This document shows, piece after piece, positions 26,001 to 35,474 of a DNA stretch of 64,000 nucleotides. Within the stretch, counting starts at the first letter, position 1, and the number at the start of each line of letters is the position of its first letter. The notes beneath the pieces were generated by a model that ran no database searches, was not told where the DNA came from, and saw only the letters and a list, made by a program, of their open reading frames with translations. The position numbers and the translations under genes were made by a program. The stretch spans positions 1,577,845 through 1,641,844 of the forward strand of contig NZ_JRYR02000002.1 in the NCBI RefSeq assembly GCF_000807855.2. Reading direction: 5' to 3'. This DNA comes from Flammeovirga pacifica (GTDB lineage Bacteria; Bacteroidota; Bacteroidia; Cytophagales; Flammeovirgaceae).

Positions 26001-28931
26001 ATTAACATCTTAGATAGAATTCGTCCAGAAAGTATTACTTTCGAAGATTGGTTAAGAGAAGTAGAGGTTGGAGAAACACTTCCTGTAATTGCAGAGGTGT
26101 TACCTGATAATGCTTTTGATAAGACCATTCACTGGACATCTTCAAACGAAGCTATCGCTACTGTAAATGCAGAAGGTGTAGTCACCGGTGTTGCAGTGGG
26201 TACAACCGTAATTAGAGGAACATTAGCTGATGGAGGGTTGTATCAAGAAGTATCTATAGAGGTAAAAGGACAAGTGGTGGTAGAGCCAACAGAAATTATT
26301 ATCCCTACAGATATTACTATATTCCCTAATGGAACGTACCAAATAATGCCGATTTTTGTTCCAGAATGGACAACAGAGAGAAGTATTGATTGGTCATTTG
26401 ATGGTGATAATGCTTCTATTGATGCCAATGGAAAAATTACTGCAACAACCAATCAAGGAATGATTACATTAACTGCTACTTCATCTACAAGTCCATTGAT
26501 TACAGCAACAAGTGCTGTGACCGTAGGTACTACTTTAAGAGTGGAAGCAGAAACCTTCACACTACAAGGAGGACCTGTAGCAGATATTGGTATTTATAAC
26601 GCTGATGCTTCAAAAGGAAAAGCAATAAACAACATCCAACAAGGTGACTTTGTAGAGTATGAAGTTTACGTTCCTCAAGCAGGTGATTATGAAGTGACAT
26701 TTGCAGCAGGTACAGAAGTAGAAGATGGAGTTGTTGAGATGTTTGTGAATACAGTAAGTGTTGGAAGCAAAAAAGTACCTTCTGGAAATTGGGATACTTT
26801 TGCACCAGTAAAATTAGATCAACTAGTAACATTACCTCAAGGGGTCGTTAAAATTGGTGTAATGGGTTCAGGTACATCGCCTTGGCAATTTAATTTAGAT
26901 TATTTTGATATGGCTTACACTGGTGAAATTCCTGAATGTGACGGTACTATTACAAGTGTAGAAATTGTGGCAGGGGAGACAACTGTAATGGTAGGAAGAA
27001 CGATACAATTATCAGCTTCTCAATTACCTGCTCAAGCATGTAAGGAAGTAGCAAGTTGGTCATCAAGTAATACAAATATTGCCACAGTAGACTCTAACGG
27101 TAAAGTAACAGGTGTTGGTATTGGTACTGTAACCATGACTGTACAAACGGGTGATCAAAGTGAAACAATTGAGATTACAGCTATTGAAAGAGTACCTATA
27201 TATGTTAGTAGCGTTTCAATAGATCCTTCTTCGATTGCTTTAGATATAAATCAAAAGAGTATTTTATCAGCAATGGTTTTACCTGCAAATGCAGATAACT
27301 TAAATGTAACATGGTCTTCTGACAATGAAAGTGTAGCCACTGTAGATGCAAATGGTTTAGTAACGGCAGTTGCTGAAGGTAGTGCTACAATTACAGCTAC
27401 AACAGTAGATCAAGAGAAAACGGCAATATCATCTGTAACAGTATCAGGTAATACTTATGAGCCAGCAACAGAAATTGTTGTTGAAGCAGAAGATCTTGAA
27501 GCTACAGGTGGTGAAGTTGATGACGCGGCTTGGGGCGGTCCTGGTAAAGGGGTTGCTGCAAATCCTGGAACAGGTATTAACTGGGTAAATAATGGTGATT
27601 GGGCAGAGTACACGGTTACCGGTAACGGCGACTATGAAATCACTTATTGGATTTCTACTCCTACCGAAACAGGTGCTGAGATAGAGTTTATATTAGATGG
27701 TGCTTCTGTAGGTAAAGATGCTGTTACTCCAACTGGAGGATGGGATAACTATGAGGAGTTAAAATCTGCTCATACTGTTACATTAAGTGGTACTCATACC
27801 GTTAGATTACTTGCGTCTAGTGCAGAAGCATGGCAATGGAATCTTGATAAGTTTGTATTGACTCCAATCGAAAATACAACTCCTCAAGAGGTAAAAGTGA
27901 CGGGAGTAACACTTAATTCAAATGCAGAAAACTTGACAACAGGTCAAACGGTTCAGCTATCAAGTACTATTGCACCAATAGATGCAACTGATAAAACAGT
28001 TTCTTGGATGACAGATAATGCAAGTGTTGCTACAGTAGATGCAAATGGTTTAGTAAAAGCGATTGGAGCAGGTGATGCTACAATAACAGTAACTACTAAC
28101 GATGGATCATTTACAGCAGTGGCTCAAATCACAGTAACAGAAGATGTAACTTGTGTTGCAGCAACATCAATCACGATTGATAATGAGTTGACAGTATTAG
28201 ATATAGAAAATTGTGTACAGTTAACGGCAACAGTTGGTCCTGAAAATCATTGTGCGGTAACAACAGTTTGGTCTACATCAGACGAAACAGTAGCAACAAT
28301 TGATGCGAATGGTAACTTATGTGCAGTGGCATCAGGTACGGTAACAGTGAAAGCAGAAACTTCAGATGGACTATTGTCAGATAGTTTTGAGGTGATGGTT
28401 AATATACCTACAACGGGTATTTCTATCGAAAATGGTAATGTAACTCTAAAAGAAGGAGAGACGTTACAATTGTCTGCTTCAATTACTCCAATTGATGCTT
28501 CGAATGTAGATTTCACATGGTCATCATCAAATGAAAATGTGGTTTCTATTAGTGCTGAAGGTCTAATTACCGCTGTTAGCGAAGGAGTAGCAACAATTAC
28601 AGTCACTTCAGAAGTGGGTAATTTTACTGCAACTATTGATGTTACAGTAGAAGCTGTAAATGAAGAAGATCCTACAAATGTAGAAGACTTGGCAAATGTA
28701 GCACCAACGGTATATCCTATGCCAGCTTCAGATGTTCTTTATATCAAAGGTTTGATAAATGATAACTATTCAATCTCATTATATACTTTGGAAGGAAAGC
28801 AATTACTTTCTGAAAATGATAGAGTGAATGGTATTTATGAACTAAGTGTTTCTGGCATTCCTTCAGGAGTTTATTTCTTGAATATTAAAGGGAATACAGC
28901 AGATCATAAAATCAAGATTGTTATTAAATAA
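23064..28931 (+). CDS. GH86 beta-agarase/porphyranase, multimodular, T9SS-exported (GH86-B)
   Basis: 1955 aa. Residues 1-26 are a signal peptide ending ISQAQ. The GH86 catalytic region lies at about 27-600, with acid/base E203 in YWEVINEPDM and nucleophile E371 in IISEFGAV. Then come BIG2-type domains from about 709, a cystine-type Ig-like domain (883-983), two more BIG2, a CBM6-like module (1155-1289), two BIG2, a CBM6-like module (1470-1604), three BIG2 (1610-1866) and a T9SS C-terminal domain (1876-1955, TVYPMPASDVLYIKG). It is a tandem paralogue of the upstream GH86, co-linear up to the first CBM6 and differing afterwards in module number. Expected role: outer-surface endo-cleavage of agar or porphyran. 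It has its own long leader and terminator, so it is transcribed separately. Confidence 0.93.
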   Translation: MNYFTMLHKRILAIFLLVSCTLISQAQDVDVDVNVNFKHSVNGASEFNREDYMTIHGTSYETDWEGEEDKLDYLLNDLDTYFGRDNGSATWKFSATEEDPNRPNRPSLDHMKSLGNWLKGEYDKDFNTHQYEKRSKEMIMGTNPHPTYPTLSWNGDGNTWTGWQPYDVDVSAEWVVNYLDYFFRKSNGEAGEPLPYYWEVINEPDMPMMTGHMMCTSQEKIWEYHNLVAQGIRERFGVNNPNRPKVGGMTWGLHDFHLRDGISRYNENYLDQWLEGDGVAIYHNMMDSKANDYRDDPWYQWDIMWQGFIDACGENMDFYSVHIYDWPGWSLNANDAPSATRAGGHTEAMLDIIEWYDLYKTGDRKEMIISEFGAVNGRYNESNTPGAYDQKRMDWENIKPFNSMFMQFLERPDYITKSMPFTPVKAVWGDIADKNLRYPYAMMHPDESGNWVWSEYIKFFELWSNVKGTRIETKASNPDVQVNAYVDGNKLFLILNNLEDNEKTINLAMYEEFSNPIQNVMIKNLYLDMNKGTSGQPALDVMEVKTAPGAVTLSNDATMILEYTFANPVNLSETLEEKKFMGEKIGSGNHPFGSELIHTTGTQMSTQVNNVVVPTGDYEATLRVSGAFFKAHMSSIEVKLNGTVIAHDGNWRGTDNDLRNQWLGVLELDIPAGLLQANNTIECKSNAPSDWATTQIQVFDFSKAPGRSGVSSVALTALSIDGTLELMQGKLAALTASFTPENATNKALTWSSSNDGVATVDEFGVVTAVASSGSATITATSADGGITATHVVNAIAFANTAVASVTLDQGSAIDVDFYVTTPLSVSILPEDATDQEVVWSSSDAEVVSVDPVTGKVQGLVIGGTATITATVDGQTSSIEVKVGIVGDEVIYCEALPQEVTGNTQYTFDVSVNLLGNREVKVELLSGATVLGSGTTQADVKGKEQLSVEVNLLEVPAIGDYTLKVTALDGGDVITECSSPINILDRIRPESITFEDWLREVEVGETLPVIAEVLPDNAFDKTIHWTSSNEAIATVNAEGVVTGVAVGTTVIRGTLADGGLYQEVSIEVKGQVVVEPTEIIIPTDITIFPNGTYQIMPIFVPEWTTERSIDWSFDGDNASIDANGKITATTNQGMITLTATSSTSPLITATSAVTVGTTLRVEAETFTLQGGPVADIGIYNADASKGKAINNIQQGDFVEYEVYVPQAGDYEVTFAAGTEVEDGVVEMFVNTVSVGSKKVPSGNWDTFAPVKLDQLVTLPQGVVKIGVMGSGTSPWQFNLDYFDMAYTGEIPECDGTITSVEIVAGETTVMVGRTIQLSASQLPAQACKEVASWSSSNTNIATVDSNGKVTGVGIGTVTMTVQTGDQSETIEITAIERVPIYVSSVSIDPSSIALDINQKSILSAMVLPANADNLNVTWSSDNESVATVDANGLVTAVAEGSATITATTVDQEKTAISSVTVSGNTYEPATEIVVEAEDLEATGGEVDDAAWGGPGKGVAANPGTGINWVNNGDWAEYTVTGNGDYEITYWISTPTETGAEIEFILDGASVGKDAVTPTGGWDNYEELKSAHTVTLSGTHTVRLLASSAEAWQWNLDKFVLTPIENTTPQEVKVTGVTLNSNAENLTTGQTVQLSSTIAPIDATDKTVSWMTDNASVATVDANGLVKAIGAGDATITVTTNDGSFTAVAQITVTEDVTCVAATSITIDNELTVLDIENCVQLTATVGPENHCAVTTVWSTSDETVATIDANGNLCAVASGTVTVKAETSDGLLSDSFEVMVNIPTTGISIENGNVTLKEGETLQLSASITPIDASNVDFTWSSSNENVVSISAEGLITAVSEGVATITVTSEVGNFTATIDVTVEAVNEEDPTNVEDLANVAPTVYPMPASDVLYIKGLINDNYSISLYTLEGKQLLSENDRVNGIYELSVSGIPSGVYFLNIKGNTADHKIKIVIK

Positions 28932-28961
28932 TTGATGATAACAGTTCGATAAGTAAGAATA

Positions 28962-28990
28962 AAAGCTCTCGAGAAATCGGGGGCTTTTTT
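28962..28990 (+). terminator. Terminator of GH86-B
   Basis: AAAGCTCTCG pairs with CGGGGGCTTT (two G-U pairs) around a 6-base loop and is followed by T residues, about 30 bases after the stop codon. Confidence 0.9.
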
Positions 28991-29356
28991 GGTTTTTAGG
29001 CCTATCTAAATCAAATTATTTCACCTTTAAAGTATTAATATAGAGGTGGATACTGTAGTTTGGACAGTTTTGTAAAAACAAAAGACACTTTTTAATCCTT
29101 GGAGAACGATTAGTCTGTATCATTGTATATCATTCAAAGATATATATCCCAATAGCTTTTGGTTGGGCAGTATAACTACTTATTTGATAAAAGAAACGCC
29201 GAAGGTATGTAGGCAATTCTTACTTTAATGTTGACTAACAAATACGACGAACTACTTATAGTAGAAAATGACAACCCCTTCACCACCTGATACTTTGATG
29301 TAAACCATCGATGATCAGAATAATGAAGGGGTTTATTTTATTTCAGAATAGAATAA
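28991..29356. other. Convergent intergenic region with distant-arm hairpin
   Basis: AACCCCTTCA (29273-29282) and TGAAGGGGTT (29324-29333) form a perfect 10-bp stem with a long loop that includes CATCGATG. It is followed by T-rich sequence on the plus strand and sits just past the end of the minus-strand regulator gene. A bidirectional terminator is likely. No gene is supported in the remaining 280 bases. Confidence 0.45.
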
Positions 29357-32300
29357 TTAATCTTTCTTTTTGGTGCTTATAGGCGAAACTCCAAAATGTG
29401 ATATGTAATTGGTCTTCAGTCTCGATGGACTTTTATATCCCACACTCATACTTAATTTTTCAAGATTTGTTTCACCTGCACGTACCATTTCTTCAGCCTT
29501 ATGTAAACGAACTTTTTTAATATGTTCTGCAGCATTCAGTCCAGTTAGTTCCTTAAACTTTTTATAAAAAGCAGAGCGACTCATCAACATATAATTAGCT
29601 AATTTCTCAGCATTAAATTCGTATTCAGAGTAGTGTTCTTCGATAACATTGTTGATCTGATCCCAGAATTCTTTATCCTTTTTATTCAAACTTTGCTGAA
29701 CAATTTCTTCTTGAGGATTAAAGGATAAAATAGCTTCTTTAAAACGTTCTCTATTTTGTATTAAAGCAATTACTCGAGAAAGGAATAAAGTACTATCAAA
29801 AGGCTTGACAATGTAGTCGTCAATCCCTAATTCAAAACCTTTGATCTTTGTTTCAATGTCATTTTTTGCAGATAATAAAATGACAGGAATATGAGAAGTT
29901 TTGATATTATCTTTAATAGTTGTAGTAAAAGTAACTCCATCCATAATCGGCATCATGATATCAGAAATGATGACATCAGGCGTAAAATCATCTTCTAAAA
30001 TATCTAAAGCTTCCCTACCATTGGTAGCTGTTTTTAATTCATAATTTGATTGTAGAAGATCGATCAAGTAATTCATTAATTCTATATTATCTTCTACTAA
30101 TAGAATTTTGTAGCCAAAGTTTTTATCCACCTTTTTGATCACTTTATCAGCAATAAGAGGTTGTAAATTTGAGGAATGTGTAGTATCAGAAAAATCATCT
30201 ACATTAAAGTGTTCTTTACCTAATAAGAAAGAGACGGTAAATGTGCTCCCTTGTCCTTCATCACTTTGAACATCAATTTCACCTTTAAGTAAATTGACTA
30301 AACCTTTTACAAAAGATAAACCAATGCCATGACCTTCAGCGGTATTGACATTATTTCTGTAGAAACGGTCAAAAATCAATTTTTTATCTTCTTCCGTCAT
30401 ACCAATGCCATTATCTTCAATAGCGATGTATACTCGTTCTGAGGAGGTTTTGGTTCTGATATAAATACTTCCATCTTTTGGCGTGTATTTTATTGCGTTA
30501 GAAATAAGGTTGAAAAGTATTTTTTCCAGCTTATCTTTATCAATCCAAACATATTGGACCTCTTTTGCCGCCTGAAAATTAATATTGATATTTTTTTGTT
30601 TGGCTAGTACTTGAAATGGTAAAATACTTTGTTCAATAAAACTATTTAAACTGACACTCTTCACATGTAATTTCATCTGTCCGTTGTCTAGTTTTCTTAT
30701 ATTAATAAGTTGATCGACCATATCTAATAACCGGTGAACATTTCGTTGTATTACCGCTTTTGATTCTTCAAGCCCTCTTTTATTGATAGTATCTAAATAC
30801 CCTTGTATAAGAGTTAAAGGAGTTCTAAACTCATGCGATATATTGGTAAAGAACTGTAATTTAGCTTGGTCAGATTGATGTAATTTTTCTGAAATATCTT
30901 TTATTTGTTGGTTTTGTTGAAGTAATTCTTTGGTTTGTTCATCTACAAGTGCACTCAATTTTGCTTTTTGTTCCCTAAGAGAGGCCAATCTTAATTGTAC
31001 AATAAATGCACTAATGATAACGATACCACAAATAATTAATAAAGTAAACCAAGTGGTTTGCCAATAAGGAGGAGCAATAGTAATGGGCAATTCTGCAGAT
31101 GGACTCCAATTTCCATCTTGATATTGAATTTGAACTAAGAAGGTATATTCACCAGGTAGAATTGACGCATAATGAGCAATTGGGTGATTTACGTCTGTAT
31201 AAAACCAATCATCATGCAATCCTTCGAGTTTATATCGATAGATATCATTTCTCGGATAATTGAAAGGATAGGCATTAAAACTAAATGATAATGAGTTCTC
31301 ATCATAATTAAACTTTATCTCTTCCTGATTCAGGTAATTACTATCCAATAATATACGATCATGTACTAGTTTATTGGCAAAGATTTGCTCGTTAAATAAG
31401 TACAAAGAAGCAATGGTTGGCTGAGCAATATTTTCTTCTATTTGAATCTGATCAGGATTAAATTCAATTACCTTATCATAACTACCAAAGTACATGCTCC
31501 CATCATCATCAAAGTGGTAAGCATCGGTGAGAAATAAAGTGTTGGTAAGATGTTTTGTTATTTTTCCGGTAGCTAAAGACAAACAATTGATACCCTTTCC
31601 TGTGCATAACCAAAGGTTGTTATCTTTATCTTTCTGTATAGCGTTAACTACATTATTGGATAAGCCATCTTCTTCATCAAAATGACCCACTATTTTACTT
31701 TTTTTGATACTAAAGATATCTAAACCGCTATTTGTAGCTAAAAAGATAGAATCTCCATCGATGAAAAAAGAAGCAATTCTATCATCAGAAAACCCAGAAT
31801 TTTCCCGATCAAATAATGAATATTTATTTAGGTTTTTATCTACTTTTAATAATCCTCTGTTGTTTTGTATGAACCATAAATTGCCTTCATCATCTATAGA
31901 AATGTCCCTAAATACACTCCATAGGTAGATACCATTAATATGTTGAGGAAGAAATTTTAAACGATAACTCTCTAAGTCTAAAAGAGCAATTTTATCAGAT
32001 CCTGTAAGAATTAGAGTTCCTTGATTTACTTCTTTAATTGTATAGGTAGCATAAGGCCAATCCCATTCATAAAAATGTTGTAAGGTTTTTACCTTCTTAG
32101 TTTTAGGATCGAATTTAGCCAAAAAGTTAGCTGTACCTACCCATATATTATTTTTAGAATCTTGGTAAATATCTCTGACCTCCATTAAGTCTTGCTGAAG
32201 ACCCCATTTATCAACGTAGTGACGGATTTGTTGGTACTTATTATTTTTATCTTTTATAAAGATACCATTGCCAAAAGTACCAATCCAAAGCTGATCTTTT

Positions 32301-33367
32301 GTTTTACAAATAGCACTTACATTATTGGCTTGAAGTATATTACTCTTACCAAAAGAGGGGTGGCCTAATAGGTGATGCTTAAAATTATTTTTATTTTTAT
32401 TGTAGAGGAATAACCCGCTTTGTACAGTAGATGCCCATAGGTTACCTTCTTTATCAAACTGTACTTTTGAAATAGAATTTTTATCTAAATAACTCCCTTT
32501 ATATACATATTTACCGTTTTCTTTTTTATAATGATTAAGGTTGTATAATGTACCAATCCAAGCATCAGTATCACTTATTACAAAAGCTGTAATTTCAACG
32601 GGTTCTATAACATATTTATTTATTGCACCTAAAGTTTTAATACGTTTAAAATGATGGTCAAATTCAAGAATATTTGTTTCGTCTAGTCCAATAAAATGAT
32701 CATCAAATTCGACAATACTGTAGATGCTTTTTTTAGAATAAAGAGATTTACTTTCAATTTGATCGTTGGAATACTTTAATTCCATGATACCAAAAGCACC
32801 ACAAAGGATTATTTTATTTTTTTGTGTTTGAAGTAGTTTGTAGTTTTCTTTGATAGGAAATATGCAGACTTTATTTGTTTTAAGGTCAAAAGTACGAACA
32901 GACCAAGTATTTCTAATCCATACAATACTGTCACTTGTAGTGAAAATTTCTCCGGAACGAATGTCTAGGTTTTGAATTAACTCTGGAGTAGTATGGATAT
33001 TGAACTTATTTTCTTTAGGGCTGTAATGATTGATTCCTCCATTATTAGTTAATAACCAGACATCACCCTTTTGATCGGTATTAATGGCAGTAACCGTATT
33101 ACCTAAAAGTGTATTTTCCTTGTTCAAGTGAGGTTTGAAATGTTCGAACTGATACCCATCAAATTTATTGACACCGTTTCTAGTACCTAGCCAAATATTT
33201 CCGGTAGAGTCGATATCCATACTAATCACAAAATTGTCGGATAACCCATCAGCAATATTGATATTATCAAAAATAGCAGTTTGTGCCCAAGATAACTGAG
33301 GTACAAAAAAACACATGACTAATAATAATGCTGATTTTAAATACTGGAGTAAGTTGTTGTTAATCAA
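29357..33367 (-). CDS. Hybrid two-component system regulator (HTCS)
   Basis: 1336 aa, with all modules of a PUL-type hybrid regulator. Signal peptide 1-29; two seven-bladed propellers built of reg_prop repeats (for example NIWLGTRNGVNKFDGY, NLWASTVQSGLF) to about 690; a Y_Y_Y domain; one membrane helix near 772-795; histidine kinase with phospho-accepting His near 845 (FFTNISHEFRTPLTL); ATPase domain with NAIKYTP and GHGIGLSFVKGLV; receiver domain near 1085-1200 with the phosphorylated Asp in DVIISDIMMP; and an AraC-type HTH at 1235-1336. In the family, a periplasmic oligosaccharide is sensed and adjacent SusC/D and enzyme genes are activated. Divergent from the sulfatase and convergent with GH86-B, it is probably the locus sensor. 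Confidence 0.95.
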   Translation of the reverse strand: MINNNLLQYLKSALLLVMCFFVPQLSWAQTAIFDNINIADGLSDNFVISMDIDSTGNIWLGTRNGVNKFDGYQFEHFKPHLNKENTLLGNTVTAINTDQKGDVWLLTNNGGINHYSPKENKFNIHTTPELIQNLDIRSGEIFTTSDSIVWIRNTWSVRTFDLKTNKVCIFPIKENYKLLQTQKNKIILCGAFGIMELKYSNDQIESKSLYSKKSIYSIVEFDDHFIGLDETNILEFDHHFKRIKTLGAINKYVIEPVEITAFVISDTDAWIGTLYNLNHYKKENGKYVYKGSYLDKNSISKVQFDKEGNLWASTVQSGLFLYNKNKNNFKHHLLGHPSFGKSNILQANNVSAICKTKDQLWIGTFGNGIFIKDKNNKYQQIRHYVDKWGLQQDLMEVRDIYQDSKNNIWVGTANFLAKFDPKTKKVKTLQHFYEWDWPYATYTIKEVNQGTLILTGSDKIALLDLESYRLKFLPQHINGIYLWSVFRDISIDDEGNLWFIQNNRGLLKVDKNLNKYSLFDRENSGFSDDRIASFFIDGDSIFLATNSGLDIFSIKKSKIVGHFDEEDGLSNNVVNAIQKDKDNNLWLCTGKGINCLSLATGKITKHLTNTLFLTDAYHFDDDGSMYFGSYDKVIEFNPDQIQIEENIAQPTIASLYLFNEQIFANKLVHDRILLDSNYLNQEEIKFNYDENSLSFSFNAYPFNYPRNDIYRYKLEGLHDDWFYTDVNHPIAHYASILPGEYTFLVQIQYQDGNWSPSAELPITIAPPYWQTTWFTLLIICGIVIISAFIVQLRLASLREQKAKLSALVDEQTKELLQQNQQIKDISEKLHQSDQAKLQFFTNISHEFRTPLTLIQGYLDTINKRGLEESKAVIQRNVHRLLDMVDQLINIRKLDNGQMKLHVKSVSLNSFIEQSILPFQVLAKQKNININFQAAKEVQYVWIDKDKLEKILFNLISNAIKYTPKDGSIYIRTKTSSERVYIAIEDNGIGMTEEDKKLIFDRFYRNNVNTAEGHGIGLSFVKGLVNLLKGEIDVQSDEGQGSTFTVSFLLGKEHFNVDDFSDTTHSSNLQPLIADKVIKKVDKNFGYKILLVEDNIELMNYLIDLLQSNYELKTATNGREALDILEDDFTPDVIISDIMMPIMDGVTFTTTIKDNIKTSHIPVILLSAKNDIETKIKGFELGIDDYIVKPFDSTLFLSRVIALIQNRERFKEAILSFNPQEEIVQQSLNKKDKEFWDQINNVIEEHYSEYEFNAEKLANYMLMSRSAFYKKFKELTGLNAAEHIKKVRLHKAEEMVRAGETNLEKLSMSVGYKSPSRLKTNYISHFGVSPISTKKKD

Positions 33368-33833
33368 AATAAATAAGTAGAAAAAAATAATAGAAGAAAA
33401 AAAATAATTGTTGTTACCAATTTAACTTATAAAACATTGAAAAGTAAAAAAAAGACTTTCTAACATTGTGCATTGTACGAAATAGATAGATTTTCACTAT
33501 TTAAAGACAAAATTTTTATGGTATCAATAATCATTTTTGTCTTTTTGAAATACAGAATATTGAAATAGGAATAAGTGGACTGACTACAATGGATTTCCTT
33601 TCATTCTGTTGAATTGGATAAATACAAAAAGAGATGTTATAACATTTACATTTCACTTTTTGAAAAAAATTATAATTCCACGTAGGGCAATAGATAACTG
33701 CCCTTCTTTTTCACAAGGTTATAATAAATAATTTTTAAGTAAAATTCATAGAAAGGAAGTTTATCATGTGAACTTCCTTTTTCTTTTCAATAGATCTAAA
33801 AGATAGATGTATAAATAGATACTTTAATTTAAA
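33368..33833 (+). promoter_or_regulatory. Sulfatase leader with two hairpins
   Basis: The 466-bp divergent region contains AGGGCA/TGCCCT (33684-33704) followed by TTCTTTTTC, and a perfect 10-bp stem AAAGGAAGTT/AACTTCCTTT (33752-33780) followed by TTCTTTT. The second ends about 50 bases before the sulfatase start codon. Both resemble terminators, so premature termination in the leader, or the end of a short upstream RNA, is possible. Confidence 0.45.
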
Positions 33834-35237
33834 ATGTATAAAATGAGATATTTATTACTTGTTTCACTCTTAGTTATTAATTATCCGTGTGTTTTCGCAC
33901 AAAACCAACCTAACATTATTGTTATTTTATCAGATGATGCGGGTTATGCGGATTTTGGATTTCAGGGTTCAAAAGAAATGAAAACTCCAGCTTTAGATCG
34001 ATTAGCTAAGGAAAGTATTCAATGTACTCAAGCTTATGTGGCAGGTGCGGTATGTGGTCCATCCCGAGCTGCATTATTGACAGGTAAATATCAGCAACGA
34101 TTTGGTTTTGAGGAAAATAATGTACCTGGATATATGCAAAATTATGAATTGAAAGATGATGATATGGGGTTGCCATTAGATCAAAAAACTATAGGAGATT
34201 ATATGAAGGAGTTAGGTTACTCAACAGGTCTTATTGGTAAATGGCACATGGGAAATAATGATAAGTTTCATCCAACAAAAAGAGGTTTTGATTTCTTTTA
34301 TGGTTTTAGGGGAGGGGCTAGAAGTTATTGGCCTTTTTCAGAGGATACTCTGAATCATCGTCAAGAAGATTTTATGGAAAGAGGTTATAAAAATTTTGAG
34401 GAGCCAGAAGGCTATCTAACGGATGTATTTGCAGAGGAAACAATCCAATTTTTAGAAGATAATAAAACATCACCTTTCTTTTTATTTTTATCATTCAATG
34501 CTGTGCATACACCAATGCATGCAAAAGAGGAAGATTTGAAAGAATTTCCACATTTATCTGGAAAGCGTCAACAACTTGCAGCAATGACTTTAACTATGGA
34601 TAAAGCTTGTGATAAAATCATTCAATCTCTGAAAGAAAAAGGTCTGGATAAGAATACTATAATCATATATACAAATGACAACGGAGGACCAACGGATGCA
34701 AATGCTTCTGATAATTCTCCTTTAAGTGGGACAAAAGCCAATCATTATGAAGGTGGAATTCGAGTACCGTTTATTTTTAGTATACCTGACCAAATCAAGC
34801 AAATTGAAATATCAAATTATCATCACGTTATAAGTACTTTAGATATTTTACCTACGTGTTATGCAATTGGAGGGGGTGATATTAATAAATTACTTGATAC
34901 TGATGGCGTTAATCTATTGCCATATTTTTCAGCAAGTCAAAATGGTAATCCTCACCAAACACTTTATTGGAAAAAAGAAAATAGAGGTGCAATTCGACAC
35001 GGTCAATGGAAATTTTTACGGTTCCCAAACCGTCCAGCAGAACTGTATGATTTATCTGAAGATATTTCTGAAGTACATAACTTAGCTTATCAATATCCTG
35101 AAAAAATAAAAGAATTTTATAAAATGCTATTTGATTGGGAGTTAACGTTGTCTAGACCAAGATGGCAATTACAGAGAAAATATGAAGGTGCAGCAATGGA
35201 AAGAATAGATACCTATAAAAAGACAGAAATTCATTAA
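33834..35237 (+). CDS. Type I (formylglycine-dependent) sulfatase
   Basis: 467 aa with signal peptide 1-23 (ends VFAQ), so periplasmic or surface. The sulfatase fold is clear: metal-binding NIIVILSDDAGYADFG, the maturation motif C74-G-P-S-R in VCGPSRAALLTGKY (Cys to formylglycine), then GKWHMGN, FLFLSFNAVHTPMHA and IIYTNDNGGP. It belongs to the large S1 family. In an agar/porphyran locus it would remove sulfate from galactose or L-galactose-6-sulfate units so that GH86 and exo-enzymes can proceed. The exact regiospecificity cannot be read from sequence. It needs a separate maturation enzyme not present in the window. Divergent from the HTCS gene and convergent with the TPR/LuxR regulator. Confidence 0.93.
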   Translation: MYKMRYLLLVSLLVINYPCVFAQNQPNIIVILSDDAGYADFGFQGSKEMKTPALDRLAKESIQCTQAYVAGAVCGPSRAALLTGKYQQRFGFEENNVPGYMQNYELKDDDMGLPLDQKTIGDYMKELGYSTGLIGKWHMGNNDKFHPTKRGFDFFYGFRGGARSYWPFSEDTLNHRQEDFMERGYKNFEEPEGYLTDVFAEETIQFLEDNKTSPFFLFLSFNAVHTPMHAKEEDLKEFPHLSGKRQQLAAMTLTMDKACDKIIQSLKEKGLDKNTIIIYTNDNGGPTDANASDNSPLSGTKANHYEGGIRVPFIFSIPDQIKQIEISNYHHVISTLDILPTCYAIGGGDINKLLDTDGVNLLPYFSASQNGNPHQTLYWKKENRGAIRHGQWKFLRFPNRPAELYDLSEDISEVHNLAYQYPEKIKEFYKMLFDWELTLSRPRWQLQRKYEGAAMERIDTYKKTEIH

Positions 35238-35410
35238 TAAATTAAGCTAACAAGGTAAACAACGAGGTAAACAATTGTAAATAATATATTGATAAAACAA
35301 TTCTAATTAACTGTTATTTAAATATTTATGTATTTAATTTATAAAACAATTTATAAAAAATAGGTAAACATATCTTTACTTATAAAATGGAACTGTGATT
35401 AAACAATATC

Positions 35411-35453
35411 AAAAATAAGGCTATCTCAATTTAAGTTGAAATAGCCTTATTTT
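35411..35453. terminator. Bidirectional terminator
   Basis: AAAATAAGGCTAT pairs with ATAGCCTTATTTT, with an inner CTCAA/TTGAA-type extension. It lies between the convergent sulfatase and TPR/LuxR genes, with T-rich flanks on both strands. Confidence 0.85.
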
Positions 35454-35474
35454 ACAATTATTGAATGCTACAGC

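Noticed and set aside
29230..29292. 20-codon frame before the HTCS end
   Set aside because: Too short, no family feature, overlaps the left arm of the convergent hairpin.
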